From: an uncultured Caldilineaceae bacterium
GTDB taxonomy: Bacteria > Chloroflexota > Anaerolineae > Caldilineales > Caldilineaceae
Direction: 5' to 3'
Length of the DNA stretch: 64,000 bases
Assembly: GCA_951813625.1 (NCBI GenBank)
Contig: CATOTS010000014.1
Coordinates: 122,086-186,085 of the forward strand
The position numbers and the translations under genes are program-made. This document shows, piece after piece, positions 36,310 through 45,277 of the stretch. The notes beneath the pieces are model-generated. The model worked only from the letters and a program-made list of their open reading frames with translations, did no database searches and was not told where the DNA came from. How positions within the stretch are numbered: the first letter of the stretch is position 1; each line of letters begins with the position of its first letter.

Positions 36310-37875
36310 ATGTACGACATTGCGATTCGAAACGGCGACATCATTGACGGCTCCCGCGCTGCCCGGCGCCGAGCCGACGTCGGCATCACCGGCGACAAGA
36401 TCGTCGCCGTCGGCGACCTGAGCGCCACTGACGCGACTCGCGTGATTGACGCCGCCGGCCGGGTCGTTGCCCCCGGCTTCGTCGACGTCCACAATCATTC
36501 CGACGGCTGGCTGCTGAGGGAGACCCATCTGCGCAGCAAGACGAGCCAGGGCTTCACGACCGAAGTCATCATGGCCGACGGCATCTCTTATGCTCCTGTC
36601 AGCCGCCAAACAGCCCATGAGTGGCTCTTTTATCTGCGCGGCCTCAACGCTCTGCGCATGGAGGATTACACCGGTTGGGAGAGCCTGGCTGACTATATGG
36701 CCCTCCTCGATCGCCGCAACGTCCAGAACGTCATCACCCAAGTCCCCTACGCAAACGTGCGTACCCTCATCTGCGGTTGGGACTTGGACCCGCCCGACGA
36801 CCTGCAGATGCAGTTGATTCAGAAGCAGGTTGAGCAGGGCATGGCGGAAGGCGCCTGCGGTCTTTCCACCGGGCTGGACTATGCCGCCCAGTGTTTCGCT
36901 TCCACATCAGAACTCGTGACCGCATGCCGGCCTATGGCAGGGGCCCAGGCGCCGTATGTCACTCACATGCGCTACAAAACCGGGACTCTGACAGCGCTGC
37001 AGGAGGCCGTCGAGATCGGTCGACGCGCCGGTGTTCCCGTGCACATTTCCCACCTCAAGGCTTCCACGGAAGCCGAGGGTGAGGCCATTCTGAACTATGT
37101 CGAAAGTGTAGCGGTGCATGAAGTCGACTTCACATTTGATGTATACCCGTATCTGCCCGGCTCCACCTTGCTCAACTACCTCCTGCCGTACCAGATTTGG
37201 CGCGACGGCCCCCTTGCGGCGCTGCCGAAACTGCGCAGCGCGGAGATGCGCGCACATATTGAGCGCAGCCTGCCGATCCATGCCTCGGATCTGGATGCGG
37301 TCAAGATCGCCTGGCTTCCGAGCAAAGAAAACAGTTGCTACCAAGGCAAGACCTTGGGTCACTATGTGGCAGAGGTCGGGAAAGAGCCTGTCGATGCGCT
37401 ATGCGATCTGCTTATCGAGGAAAACCTGGCCGTACTGCTGGTCTTCTTCCACGGTGAGGACCGTTTCGTCGAGCCATTCCTGGCTCACGAGAAGTACATG
37501 ATGGGAACCGACGGCGTCTTCCATGAAGATGGAGCCGTCCATCCCCGCCAGTACGGTTCCGCGGCGCGTCTCCTGGGATCATGTGTACGAAAAGGGTTGT
37601 TTTCGCTCGAAGACGCCGTCTGGAAGCTGAGCGGGGCGGCTGCTTCCCGCTTCGGCTTGAAGGGGCGAGGTTTTGTGCAGGAAGGATGCTACGCCGATCT
37701 GGTCGTTTTTGATCCTGATTCGGTCAAGGATCAAGCCACGTTTGAAGAGCCGCACAGGCTTTCGACCGGCATCGGTGACGTCCTGGTCAACGGCGTGCCC
37801 ATTATTTGCAACGGTGAGCCGGTGGAACTGGTAGGTCCGTCACTCCCTGGGCGAGCCCTCCAATTCCGAGAATGA
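36310..37875 (+). CDS. D-aminoacylase / N-acyl-D-amino-acid deacylase-like amidohydrolase
   Basis: The 521-residue protein has the amidohydrolase metal motif FVDVHNHSDGWLL (HxH), His in VHISHLKAS, and Asp in the late motif MMGTDGVFHEDG. The ends IIDGSRAARRRADVGITGDKIVAVGDL and GFVQEGCYADLVVFD are typical of D-aminoacylases and dihydropyrimidinase-like enzymes. GGAGG lies about seven bases before ATG 36310; a frame extends upstream to 36043 but it overlaps the nitrilase gene and adds atypical residues. It closes the + strand catabolic block. Confidence 0.88.
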   Translation: MYDIAIRNGDIIDGSRAARRRADVGITGDKIVAVGDLSATDATRVIDAAGRVVAPGFVDVHNHSDGWLLRETHLRSKTSQGFTTEVIMADGISYAPVSRQTAHEWLFYLRGLNALRMEDYTGWESLADYMALLDRRNVQNVITQVPYANVRTLICGWDLDPPDDLQMQLIQKQVEQGMAEGACGLSTGLDYAAQCFASTSELVTACRPMAGAQAPYVTHMRYKTGTLTALQEAVEIGRRAGVPVHISHLKASTEAEGEAILNYVESVAVHEVDFTFDVYPYLPGSTLLNYLLPYQIWRDGPLAALPKLRSAEMRAHIERSLPIHASDLDAVKIAWLPSKENSCYQGKTLGHYVAEVGKEPVDALCDLLIEENLAVLLVFFHGEDRFVEPFLAHEKYMMGTDGVFHEDGAVHPRQYGSAARLLGSCVRKGLFSLEDAVWKLSGAAASRFGLKGRGFVQEGCYADLVVFDPDSVKDQATFEEPHRLSTGIGDVLVNGVPIICNGEPVELVGPSLPGRALQFRE

Positions 37876-37931
37876 CCGATCGGCGGTTTCTGGCCAGCAA
37901 CAGAGTAATTTTTCTTGCGCTTCCAGTCAGG

Positions 37932-39701
37932 CTAGCCGGCAGGCGTCGTAGTCGGGGTGGGGGCCGCCCCAACCGGGCACTGTGACCACAGACCGGCCCC
38001 CACGCGCTTTGCCTCAGCGGCCGCGGCCTGAATGCGTGCCGCATAGATCCCCGAGGCGCCCGAGTCGTCAAACACGGCGTAACCCTGGCTCGCCAAGGCC
38101 TCATTCAAGAGCCTGCCGTCCGCCAGCCAGACATAGGCAAGCAACCGGCCAAGTTCGTCCCGCCCGCCGCGCTCTACAGCGACCGTCTGTCCGTTGAACA
38201 GATTGGCGAAAAGCGACGCTTGCCCCCCAAAACACTCGAGACCGCCTACGACTTCAGGGGCATCGACGTCGAACAGCAGAATTCTTTCCTGGGTTCCATC
38301 CTCGAAGCGCAGATCCAACGTATCTCCGTCAACGACATTGGTGATGACAGCCTGTTCCCGCCTGGCGTCTCCGGCCGTGTCCTCTTGCTCCGGCGTCGCC
38401 GGAGCAGGAGGTTCGGCGGCCACGACGGGCATATCGTCCGCGCCGGTAGCAGTCACCAGAGGCGCAAAGATCCATCCATTCTGGCCGTCGAAATCGATCC
38501 GATACCATTCTCCTGTCTCGTCTTTTGCGGTAATCGAATACTGTTCGCCCAGGGTGGCGCCGCCGATCCTGGCATAGTCGGTGCCGGGCCCTGCGCGTAC
38601 GTTCATATCGCCGTTGATGATAGCCACAGATTCGTCGGGCGCTGCCGTCGCACTGCCGCCTACAACAGGTACATTCTCAGTGTTGGCCGCCGTCACAAAT
38701 GGAGCGAAGAGCCAACCTGTTTGCCCGTTGAAGTCGATCTGATACCAGTCGCCGTCCGCGTTTTTTCCCGTTATCGGAAACTCTTGTCCAAGTGTCGCGG
38801 CGCCGACGAGCCCGTAGGTTGTTCCGGGGCCCTCCCGTACATTCATTTCGCCATTGACTGTCACGGAAGCGCCAGTTGGCAATGGAGCCTCGGCGGTTCC
38901 CACTACGGCTATATTTTCGGCGTTGGAGGCCTCAACAAAGGGGGCGAATATCCACCCTGCCTGACCGTTATAGTCGATGCGCCACCATTCCCTGTCCTCG
39001 CTCTGGCCGGTAATGGTATATTCCTGGCCGAATGTGGCAGGTCCAATCACGGCGCTTTCAGTGCTCGGACCCGCACGTACATTCATTTCTCCGTTGACGG
39101 TTACAAAGGCCTTTTTCTCCATCATTGCCGTGTCGTCTGCGGCGACCACCGGCACGTTTTCGGTATCGACCGCAGTCACGAACGGCGCAAAAATCCAACC
39201 GGCCTGGCCCTCAAAGTCGATCTGCCACCAATCGCCTTCGGCGTTCTGTCCGGTGACGGAAAACTCCTGTCCCAGCGTTGCGCCTCCGACGACAGCGTAC
39301 TCCGTTCCCGGGCCTGCACGCACGTTCATGTCTCCATGAACGGTAACCCGCCCCTTGAGCATAACCTCCTCAGCCACCACGGCCGGCGTTTCGGTCGCGG
39401 CCGGTTCAAGCGTTGCGGTCTCTGTCGCAGTCGCAGTCGGCTGTGCAGCAACTGTTGCTGTCGCCGTAGGCGGTTCAGGTGTCGGTTGCGCCGGGGTTGC
39501 TTCTGGTACAGGTGTGGAGGTCGGCAGGACGGCGGCTTCCTCGGCTTCATCTCCGCGGCAGGCGCTCATTCCAAGAGCTAAGAGCAGGAGAAGGAACAAG
39601 GCATTTTCTCTGCCAAAGGGAAGGCACTTCAAAGTTCCTTCGACCTTTCCAACCCTACCTGGCCGGCGAGATTGCCGCAGCTCATCCTCTTTCGAAGTCA
39701 T
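37932..39701 (-). CDS. Lipoprotein with four SH3b domains and a C-terminal thermonuclease domain
   Basis: The 589-residue protein has a lipoprotein signal ending LALGMSAC (Cys 48), a Thr/Pro/Ala-rich linker to about residue 112, four SH3b repeats of about 82 residues (each with MNVR(A/E)GP and GW(I/L)FAP), and from about residue 455 an SNase domain (VVDGDTLDLRF, RILLFDVDAPEV, DELGRLLAYVWL). SNase-type Arg/Glu residues appear present. It should be anchored outside the membrane, binding cell wall or glycan through SH3b and cutting nucleic acid. AG-rich ribosome site precedes the ATG. The gene follows the cytidylate-kinase-like gene by 11 bases and is likely in its operon. Confidence 0.9.
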   Translation of the reverse strand: MTSKEDELRQSRRPGRVGKVEGTLKCLPFGRENALFLLLLLALGMSACRGDEAEEAAVLPTSTPVPEATPAQPTPEPPTATATVAAQPTATATETATLEPAATETPAVVAEEVMLKGRVTVHGDMNVRAGPGTEYAVVGGATLGQEFSVTGQNAEGDWWQIDFEGQAGWIFAPFVTAVDTENVPVVAADDTAMMEKKAFVTVNGEMNVRAGPSTESAVIGPATFGQEYTITGQSEDREWWRIDYNGQAGWIFAPFVEASNAENIAVVGTAEAPLPTGASVTVNGEMNVREGPGTTYGLVGAATLGQEFPITGKNADGDWYQIDFNGQTGWLFAPFVTAANTENVPVVGGSATAAPDESVAIINGDMNVRAGPGTDYARIGGATLGEQYSITAKDETGEWYRIDFDGQNGWIFAPLVTATGADDMPVVAAEPPAPATPEQEDTAGDARREQAVITNVVDGDTLDLRFEDGTQERILLFDVDAPEVVGGLECFGGQASLFANLFNGQTVAVERGGRDELGRLLAYVWLADGRLLNEALASQGYAVFDDSGASGIYAARIQAAAAEAKRVGAGLWSQCPVGAAPTPTTTPAG

Positions 39702-39712
39702 GTCAGGACCCC

Positions 39713-40336
39713 TCAGTCAGGCGGCTCCGTCTTCGCCGCGTCTACAATCAGTCTCACGGCAGCATCCTCGGGAATGCGGCCTGTGTCCAGCATCAGATGA
39801 TAGTGGCGGCTGTTCTTCCAGTCCGCGCTGGCGAAAAATCTTTGGTACCAGTTGCGTCGCTGCTCGTCCGCCAAATGGATGATGCGTCGGGCCGTCTCGA
39901 TTTCAGCCATTCCCCTACGTCGTTGAATGCGGCTTGCGCGCAGTTCTGGCGCTGCGTAAAGGTGTACGTGCAGCGCGGAAGTGTGCGCCTCCAGGATCAG
40001 TTGAGAGCCGCGCCCGATGAATACGGCGGAGCCTTTCTCAGCTAACGAACGAATGGCGTTCGCCATCTGCTCTACATAGGTCTTTTGATCCATCGGCCGG
40101 GTCCGACGGTTGGGGTCTGCTGAGAAGAGAGAGCGCATCTCCTGGCTGACAACGCCGGCGCGCGCCATTAGCTTTTCCTCCGCCTGCACAATTACTTCGA
40201 CCTCGACGCCCGACCTCCTCGCCATTTCGGCCAGCACTTCCTTGTCGATGCAAGGCGCGCCCAATGCCACCCCCACTGCTTCAGCTATGCGCGTGCCGCG
40301 CGAGCCCAGTTCCCTCGAAATGGTAACGACTGCCAT
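39713..40336 (-). CDS. Cytidylate-kinase-like family protein
   Basis: The 207-residue protein matches the cytidylate-kinase-like (AAA_33-type, PF13189) family. The nucleotide-binding start is VVTISRELGSRGTRIAEAVGVALG, lacking a classical Walker GKST, as is usual in this family, followed by GSAVFIGRGSQLIL. The substrate is unknown. GGAGG lies five bases before ATG 40336. It shares the transcription unit with the SH3b-nuclease lipoprotein. Confidence 0.85.
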   Translation of the reverse strand: MAVVTISRELGSRGTRIAEAVGVALGAPCIDKEVLAEMARRSGVEVEVIVQAEEKLMARAGVVSQEMRSLFSADPNRRTRPMDQKTYVEQMANAIRSLAEKGSAVFIGRGSQLILEAHTSALHVHLYAAPELRASRIQRRRGMAEIETARRIIHLADEQRRNWYQRFFASADWKNSRHYHLMLDTGRIPEDAAVRLIVDAAKTEPPD

Positions 40337-40697
40337 TCCAGCCTCCTTTGTACCCACTTAGCGCGCGCACGGGAACGGTGCCGGGTCGATAGACGACCTG
40401 CCCCCTACATTCGGACTCCGGTGGCAAGGCGTCGAACCTGACAGTGCTTCGGCGGCAGTCGTATTCGCCGAACCGGCACACGCAAATATCCGAGAGCGAA
40501 CTTGACTCGTTTCAGAACGGAAAAGTAGCCTTCCTGTTCCAGCTACAGGATACGTCGATAGCACCAATGCGCGCAAGTTGCCTTCCGATGCACCAGAAAT
40601 CCCGATTTCGGTGTGCGCCCGCGGCACGGATGAGGGACGGACCCGGCCCACGAGGTTCCGTTGCCCTGGCGCCTCCAAATAAGGTAGGATAGCGACC
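40337..40697. other. Intergenic region before the amidase gene
   Basis: These 361 bases separate two divergent genes. I see no RNA gene or strong promoter. AAGGTAGGATAG before 40698 is a plausible ribosome site. Open frames here have no family match. Confidence 0.5.
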
Positions 40698-42002
40698 ATG
40701 GATGAGATCTGTTCTTCTTCCGCTATGGAGTTGATTCGCGCGATTCGCGACCGCGAACTTTCGGCGCGCGAGGTTGTCGACGCCCATCTGGCTCGCATTG
40801 ACACGACAAATGCGAGCTTGAATGCAGTGACAGTGGTCGCAGACGACGCGCGGGAACAGGCCAGAACTGCAGACGAGACCCAGGCAAAAGGAGAGGAGAT
40901 GGGACCTCTGCACGGTCTGCCATTTACGGTAAAGGACACCTTTTCGACAGCAGGGCTTGTCAGTGGCCTGGATAGGCGGATCCGAAACAGGCAGTCCGTC
41001 GGCGTGGACGCGACCGTCGTATCACGCATGAAGCAGGCCGGGGCGATTCTTCTCGCTAAGTCCAACTGCCCTCCGTCAGGCAGCGGAAACGACACTGAGA
41101 ACGCGGTCATCGGCCAGACTCGCAACCCGCTCGACCCCAGTCGTTCACCCGGCGGGAGCAGCGGGGGAGAAGCAGCCCTCATCGCGGCCGGCGGCTCTCC
41201 AATGGGACTGGGAAGCGATACCGGCGGCGGGCTGCGCGTGCCGGCAGCCTTTTGCGGCATCACCGCTTTAAAGCCAACCCAGGGCCGTGTAGCCAACACA
41301 GGCATCTACAACCAGCCCGGTGGATTTACCGACCAACGCACGCAGATTGGACCCGCGGCAAGGTGCGTCGGGGATCTTCTTCTGGCCCTGCGCGTCATCG
41401 ACGGGCCCGATTATCGGGACGCAGGCGTCGTCGCCATGCCTATCTTCGACCCCGACCAAATGCCTCTGGAAGGACTGACCATCGCCTACTTTGCCTTCGA
41501 CCCCGACTCCCTGGTTACTTCCTCGGTCTCGAACGCGGTGGGCCGTTCTGCGCAGGCTCTTGCACGCGCAGGTGTTCAAGTTGTGGAGAACCGACCGCTT
41601 GATCTTGTCGGCGGGGCCCGCGACCTCGATCGGGGATGGCGCAACATGGCCGGAACGCGCGGTCAAGATGTGGTCGAGCTACTCCACGCCTGGGACCAGT
41701 TCCGTACAAATCTACTCCAGTACATCCGATATTACGATGCCATTCTCTGCCCCGCCGTCCACCACACCGCGCCTTCGATCGGCAGGCGCGACGCCCAGCG
41801 CTTTGACTACACCGTCCCATTCAGCCTCACCGGCTATCCTGCGGCAGTCTTGCCGGTTGCCCAGGACAGTTACGGCCTCCCTGTTGCCGTCCAAATTGTC
41901 TCGCATCCATGGCGCGAAGACATCGTGCTCGCCCTCACCCGCCATTTGGAGCAGGAGTTCGGCGGCTGGCAGGCCAATTGTGCTGCCAACCTGCAACTCT
42001 AG
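40698..42002 (+). CDS. Amidase signature family protein lacking the nucleophile serine
   Basis: The 434-residue protein follows the amidase signature fold: Lys79 in LPFTVKDTFST, the cis-Ser loop SRSPGGSSGGEAA (Ser154/155), and then GSDTGGGLRVPAAFCG. The family motif is D-x-G-G-S-[LIVM]-R-x-P, so residue 178 should be the nucleophile Ser but is Gly (codon GGG). The remainder (FSLTGYPAAVLPVAQDSYGLPVAVQIVSHPWRED) is normal. If this is not a sequencing error, ordinary amide hydrolysis is not expected, and a binding or other role would be needed. ATG 40698 follows AAGG by nine bases. No gatB/gatC is nearby. Confidence 0.88.
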   Translation: MDEICSSSAMELIRAIRDRELSAREVVDAHLARIDTTNASLNAVTVVADDAREQARTADETQAKGEEMGPLHGLPFTVKDTFSTAGLVSGLDRRIRNRQSVGVDATVVSRMKQAGAILLAKSNCPPSGSGNDTENAVIGQTRNPLDPSRSPGGSSGGEAALIAAGGSPMGLGSDTGGGLRVPAAFCGITALKPTQGRVANTGIYNQPGGFTDQRTQIGPAARCVGDLLLALRVIDGPDYRDAGVVAMPIFDPDQMPLEGLTIAYFAFDPDSLVTSSVSNAVGRSAQALARAGVQVVENRPLDLVGGARDLDRGWRNMAGTRGQDVVELLHAWDQFRTNLLQYIRYYDAILCPAVHHTAPSIGRRDAQRFDYTVPFSLTGYPAAVLPVAQDSYGLPVAVQIVSHPWREDIVLALTRHLEQEFGGWQANCAANLQL

Positions 42003-42052
42003 CGCGTTTCCGGCGTATTGGTGAAAGAAAAGCCGCCAAATTGGAGGGAGCA

Positions 42053-42535
42053 ATGGACGAAGAACGCAACGCCGAAACCGCAGCGCAGGAGACGAGCGAA
42101 GAGCAACAGGGAACGGCAGGAGGCGACGATGTCGCGCGCGAGGTCAACCGGCTTGTCGAGGCGATGGCCGGGGCTGTGAGCGGTGCCTGGAACAGCAGTC
42201 AGCGGCACCAGCTGGAAGCCGATCTGCGCGGCTGTTTGGCGACTCTCGTTGACAACCTTGAGGAGGCGCTCAACCGGTTCGGGCGCAGCGAACAGGGACA
42301 GGAGTTGCAGGACCAGGCCGCCAAGGTCGCTAGTCGCGTCCGCGAAAGCGCGCTCGCGGCTGAACTGAAGGACGGACTGGTCCAGGGATTGAGGACGGCT
42401 GCTGACGAAGTCCAGAACTTTGCGGCCAACTTCGAGGAGCGCGAGCAGGAGGCCGACTCTTCTCAGGACATCAAAATTGAAACGGATTTGGACGAGCCGG
42501 GCCGCGACCGTGAACACGAGGGGCCGCCAAATTAA
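42053..42535 (+). CDS. Hypothetical acidic coiled-coil protein
   Basis: I do not recognise this 160-residue protein. It is strongly charged, with long helical stretches (SSQRHQLEADLRGCLATLVDNLEEALNRFG-type segments and ELKDGLVQGLRTAADEVQNFAANFEEREQE) and acidic ends. It has no signal or membrane segment. ATG 42053 has GGAGGGAG a few bases upstream. It is 50 bases after the amidase stop on the same strand and convergent with the epimerase gene. Confidence 0.75.
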   Translation: MDEERNAETAAQETSEEQQGTAGGDDVAREVNRLVEAMAGAVSGAWNSSQRHQLEADLRGCLATLVDNLEEALNRFGRSEQGQELQDQAAKVASRVRESALAAELKDGLVQGLRTAADEVQNFAANFEEREQEADSSQDIKIETDLDEPGRDREHEGPPN

Positions 42536-42559
42536 CCTCCAAACGAGCCGCTGTCGGAT

Positions 42560-43762
42560 TCAAGGGAGTGCAAAAAAGAGTTTTGCCACTCTCAGAATGC
42601 CCTGGCCCCAAGGCACGCGATGGGAGACACCGCTGCTGTCTTTGAAGCTGTCCAGGTTCTCCAGATACCACATGTAGTTGCGGACCAGCGCCTCTTTGTT
42701 GCTGAAACGCGGCTGCCAACCCAACATCCTCTGCGCTTTCGCTACCGAAACGAATGAGTCGGTGGCCGCGGTCTCATACACCCACTTGTACAGCGGTGAG
42801 AGACCGAGCCGTTCCAACAGTCGCAACGTCCAGATGGCGGGGCCCGCCGGCAATGGGACCACGCGTTTGCCCTGCCCCGCAAAGTCGAGCACGGCCTGGT
42901 AGTCTTCACGCATTGTCGTGAAATCGGTCGCGCCGACGTTGAATGTGTCGTTTACTTCAGCTTCCGGCAGGGTCGCAGTGAGATAGATCGCCGCGCACAA
43001 GTCCTCGACGTCCAGCAGCTGGTACCGATTCTTGCCGCTGCCCAGCATCGGGAAGTTTCTGCCGTCCTTCGCCCAATCGTAAAAGAGCGCAAATACGCCC
43101 AGCCGTTCCGGCCCGATAAAAGTCTTCGGTCGGATGATCGGCACACACATCCCTTTGCGCCGGAATTCAAGGCAGATCTCCTCGGCCCCGATTTTCGCTT
43201 CACCGTAGGGGCCGACGCCGACCAACGGGTCATCTTCGTCCAAAGGATGGTGATCCGGGATTCCATACACAGCGGTGGATGAAATCTGGACCGTCCGCTC
43301 GACTCCGGCCTCCTTGGCGACCTGCAGCACATTGCGAGTGCCGTCAATGTCGGTGGAATAGATCTCCTCCGGGCTGTAAAGCGGGAGCGCCGCCGCGGCG
43401 TGAACTACCAGGTCGACGCCCTCCATTGCCTTTCGCACCGCGTCGAGGTCCCGAATGTCTCCGTCCACAACCGTTATCGCCCCCCGTTCCGGATAGTCAA
43501 AGGGAACGATGTCCAGTGACACCAACCGAATGCCGCGTTTGCGCAGATAGCGGACCAGGTTGATGCCCAGAAAGCCCGCTCCGCCCGTGATCAGCCAGGT
43601 CTGTCCAGCCGCTTGACGCTCGTCCTCCGCTGCTGCTGGAAGCGGAGAAGACGAGGGGTCTAATGCGCGCGCAGGACTGCTTCTCTCAGCGGCCGGATTC
43701 GGGCTCTCTCCTTCTGTTGTTCGGCTATTCATTGCACTCGCCATTCGCTGTTCGACCGCCAT
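42560..43762 (-). CDS. NAD-dependent epimerase/dehydratase family protein
   Basis: The 400-residue protein begins with a 50-residue low-complexity head, then the extended-SDR Rossmann motif WLITGGAGFLGINLVRYL, the substrate motif with Tyr-x-x-x-Lys in VGPYGEAKIGAEE, and the later RPKTFIGPERLG and FNVGATDFTT. This is typical of 3-beta-hydroxysteroid-like or NDP-sugar epimerases. The reaction is unknown. It is convergent with the coiled-coil gene and ends five bases after the Nudix stop on the same strand. Confidence 0.88.
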   Translation of the reverse strand: MAVEQRMASAMNSRTTEGESPNPAAERSSPARALDPSSSPLPAAAEDERQAAGQTWLITGGAGFLGINLVRYLRKRGIRLVSLDIVPFDYPERGAITVVDGDIRDLDAVRKAMEGVDLVVHAAAALPLYSPEEIYSTDIDGTRNVLQVAKEAGVERTVQISSTAVYGIPDHHPLDEDDPLVGVGPYGEAKIGAEEICLEFRRKGMCVPIIRPKTFIGPERLGVFALFYDWAKDGRNFPMLGSGKNRYQLLDVEDLCAAIYLTATLPEAEVNDTFNVGATDFTTMREDYQAVLDFAGQGKRVVPLPAGPAIWTLRLLERLGLSPLYKWVYETAATDSFVSVAKAQRMLGWQPRFSNKEALVRNYMWYLENLDSFKDSSGVSHRVPWGQGILRVAKLFFALP

Positions 43763-43767
43763 CTGTA

Positions 43768-44286
43768 TCAGGAACCGCTCTCCCCTTCAATCCAGCACTG
43801 CAAGAGAGAACGCGTCGAATCAAAGGCAATTTCTGTCGGAAGCTCTTCCGGCCTGTACCAGCCCGCTGCCTGGACGTCGTCCGCCACATACGGGATGGCC
43901 GCTGAACCTGCCGGGCCTGCTTCAAAGGCCAGGACAATCCCGATTCGTTCGCCACTGTCATTGACCATAGGAAAGATTTCCAGGAGGCAACCAATGTCCA
44001 CCGACAGCCCGATCTCTTCGTTCAGCTCCCTTTGCAGCGCATTGAGCGGCATTTCTCCGGCGTCCATATACCCGCCGGGCAGCGACCATTTGCCCTTCGC
44101 AGGATCGACTGCGCGTTGCACTAACAGGACGCGTCCTTCGTGCAGAATCAGGGCGATCACGGCAACTTTGGGGTCATGAAACTGGACAAAACCGCAGGCT
44201 GCGCAAACGGGCCGCACAGCGTTGAAACGCGACTCCTCTGCAATCGGGCCGGCGCATAATGGGCAGTACCGAAATCTCCTGTTCAT
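43768..44286 (-). CDS. Nudix hydrolase with N-terminal zinc ribbon
   Basis: The 172-residue protein has a zinc ribbon (CPLC...CAAC, residues 8-33) and a complete Nudix box (GGYMDAGEMPLNALQRELNEEIGL). The fold is similar to NADH pyrophosphatase-like or ADP-ribose pyrophosphatase-like enzymes. The ATG lies seven bases after an extended -10 box TGCTATACT on the - strand, so the mRNA would have almost no leader. It is divergent from the radical SAM gene across 46 bases. Confidence 0.9.
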   Translation of the reverse strand: MNRRFRYCPLCAGPIAEESRFNAVRPVCAACGFVQFHDPKVAVIALILHEGRVLLVQRAVDPAKGKWSLPGGYMDAGEMPLNALQRELNEEIGLSVDIGCLLEIFPMVNDSGERIGIVLAFEAGPAGSAAIPYVADDVQAAGWYRPEELPTEIAFDSTRSLLQCWIEGESGS

Positions 44287-44332
44287 TAAGGGAAGTATAG
44301 CACCTGCCGGACCGAAATGGTATACTTGCGTC
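44287..44332. promoter_or_regulatory. Paired divergent extended -10 promoters
   Basis: The 46-base gap holds TGGTATACT on the + strand (44318-44326) six bases before the radical SAM ATG, and TGCTATACT on the - strand (44302-44294) seven bases before the Nudix ATG. Both match the TGN-TATACT extended -10 pattern and form an imperfect inverted repeat. No good -35 is seen. The predicted transcripts would be nearly leaderless. Confidence 0.6.
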
Positions 44333-45277
44333 ATGATTTCTGCCGAAAAAGACGGCTTGGTCGAGACCGGCCAAACGGCTACACGCGAGAGACCGGCCCG
44401 CAGCGCACTGACGCGCACCGGCGGCTTTCTCACCGGTTTCAGCCACACACTTCAGCCCTACATTGGCTGCCGTTTTGGATGCAGCTACTGTTATGTACGT
44501 AACTCCAGCGTCCACCGTTTCAACAGCGGAGGGTTGGAATGGGGCAACTACGTTTATCCACGTGTTGGCATCGCCGAGCAGTTGGAACGCGAACTGAAGC
44601 GGCTGGAAGAGAGAGACCAGCTGGCGCAAACAGCCGTCTACATGTCGTCCTCAACCGACCCCTACCAAGGGGCCGAGCGGCGTTTCCTGTTAACCCGCCG
44701 GTGCCTTGCGGGCTTTTTGAGGAGACCGCCCGGCCTTCTTGTCATTCAGACACGGTCACCCTTGGCGGCAAGGGATTTCGACATGATGGCGGCACTTGGC
44801 GATCGCTGTCTTCTCAATGTCTCGCTGGAGACTGATCGCGATGACGTGCGTCGACGACTAACGCCGCGCTGTTCCCCAATTGGCAAACGTCTTGCCATGG
44901 TCGGCCAGGCACGCGCGGCCGGCATAGCGACCCAGGTGACAGTCAGCCCGTGCTTGCCGTACTCCGCGGTCGAGACCTTTGGAGAGCTCTTGCTCAGCAC
45001 CTGCGATCGGGTCGTGGTGGACAGTTTCGTCGCCGGCGACGGCTGTGGCGGCAAACGTACGGCGCGTACGGACATTCCCGCACTTTACGTAGAATCGGGC
45101 TGGCATGACTGGCAGTCGCAGAACGAAGCCCATCGACTCTACCAGTGGCTGCGCGATCGGATCGGCGAACGGGCTGGCTGGTCCCAGGATGGGTTCACGC
45201 GGCAGGCCCGCCGCGTTACCGGCCGGGCTCGAAAATTGGCGGTGGAGAAACCGCAAGAGAGGTCAAGCCTACTGTGA
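44333..45277 (+). CDS. Radical SAM protein (SplB-like)
   Basis: The 314-residue protein has a CxxxCxxC cluster motif ([14 protein letters not shown]) and the SplB-like opening [18 protein letters not shown]. Such proteins bind a 4Fe-4S cluster and generate a 5'-deoxyadenosyl radical; some repair spore photoproduct, others have unknown substrates. It is the first gene of a unit with the ROK kinase and probably galT; its stop overlaps the kinase GTG (45274-45277). Confidence 0.88.
   Translation: MISAEKDGLVETGQTATRERPARSALTRTGGFLTGFSHTLQPYIGCRFGCSYCYVRNSSVHRFNSGGLEWGNYVYPRVGIAEQLERELKRLEERDQLAQTAVYMSSSTDPYQGAERRFLLTRRCLAGFLRRPPGLLVIQTRSPLAARDFDMMAALGDRCLLNVSLETDRDDVRRRLTPRCSPIGKRLAMVGQARAAGIATQVTVSPCLPYSAVETFGELLLSTCDRVVVDSFVAGDGCGGKRTARTDIPALYVESGWHDWQSQNEAHRLYQWLRDRIGERAGWSQDGFTRQARRVTGRARKLAVEKPQERSSLL

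Noticed and set aside
38220..39581. 453-codon open frame on the + strand
   Set aside because: It mirrors the SH3b repeats of the lipoprotein on the other strand; its apparent repetition is caused by them.
40358..41305. 315-codon open frame on the - strand covering the intergenic gap and the amidase start
   Set aside because: Most of it is antisense to the amidase gene and it has no recognisable domain.
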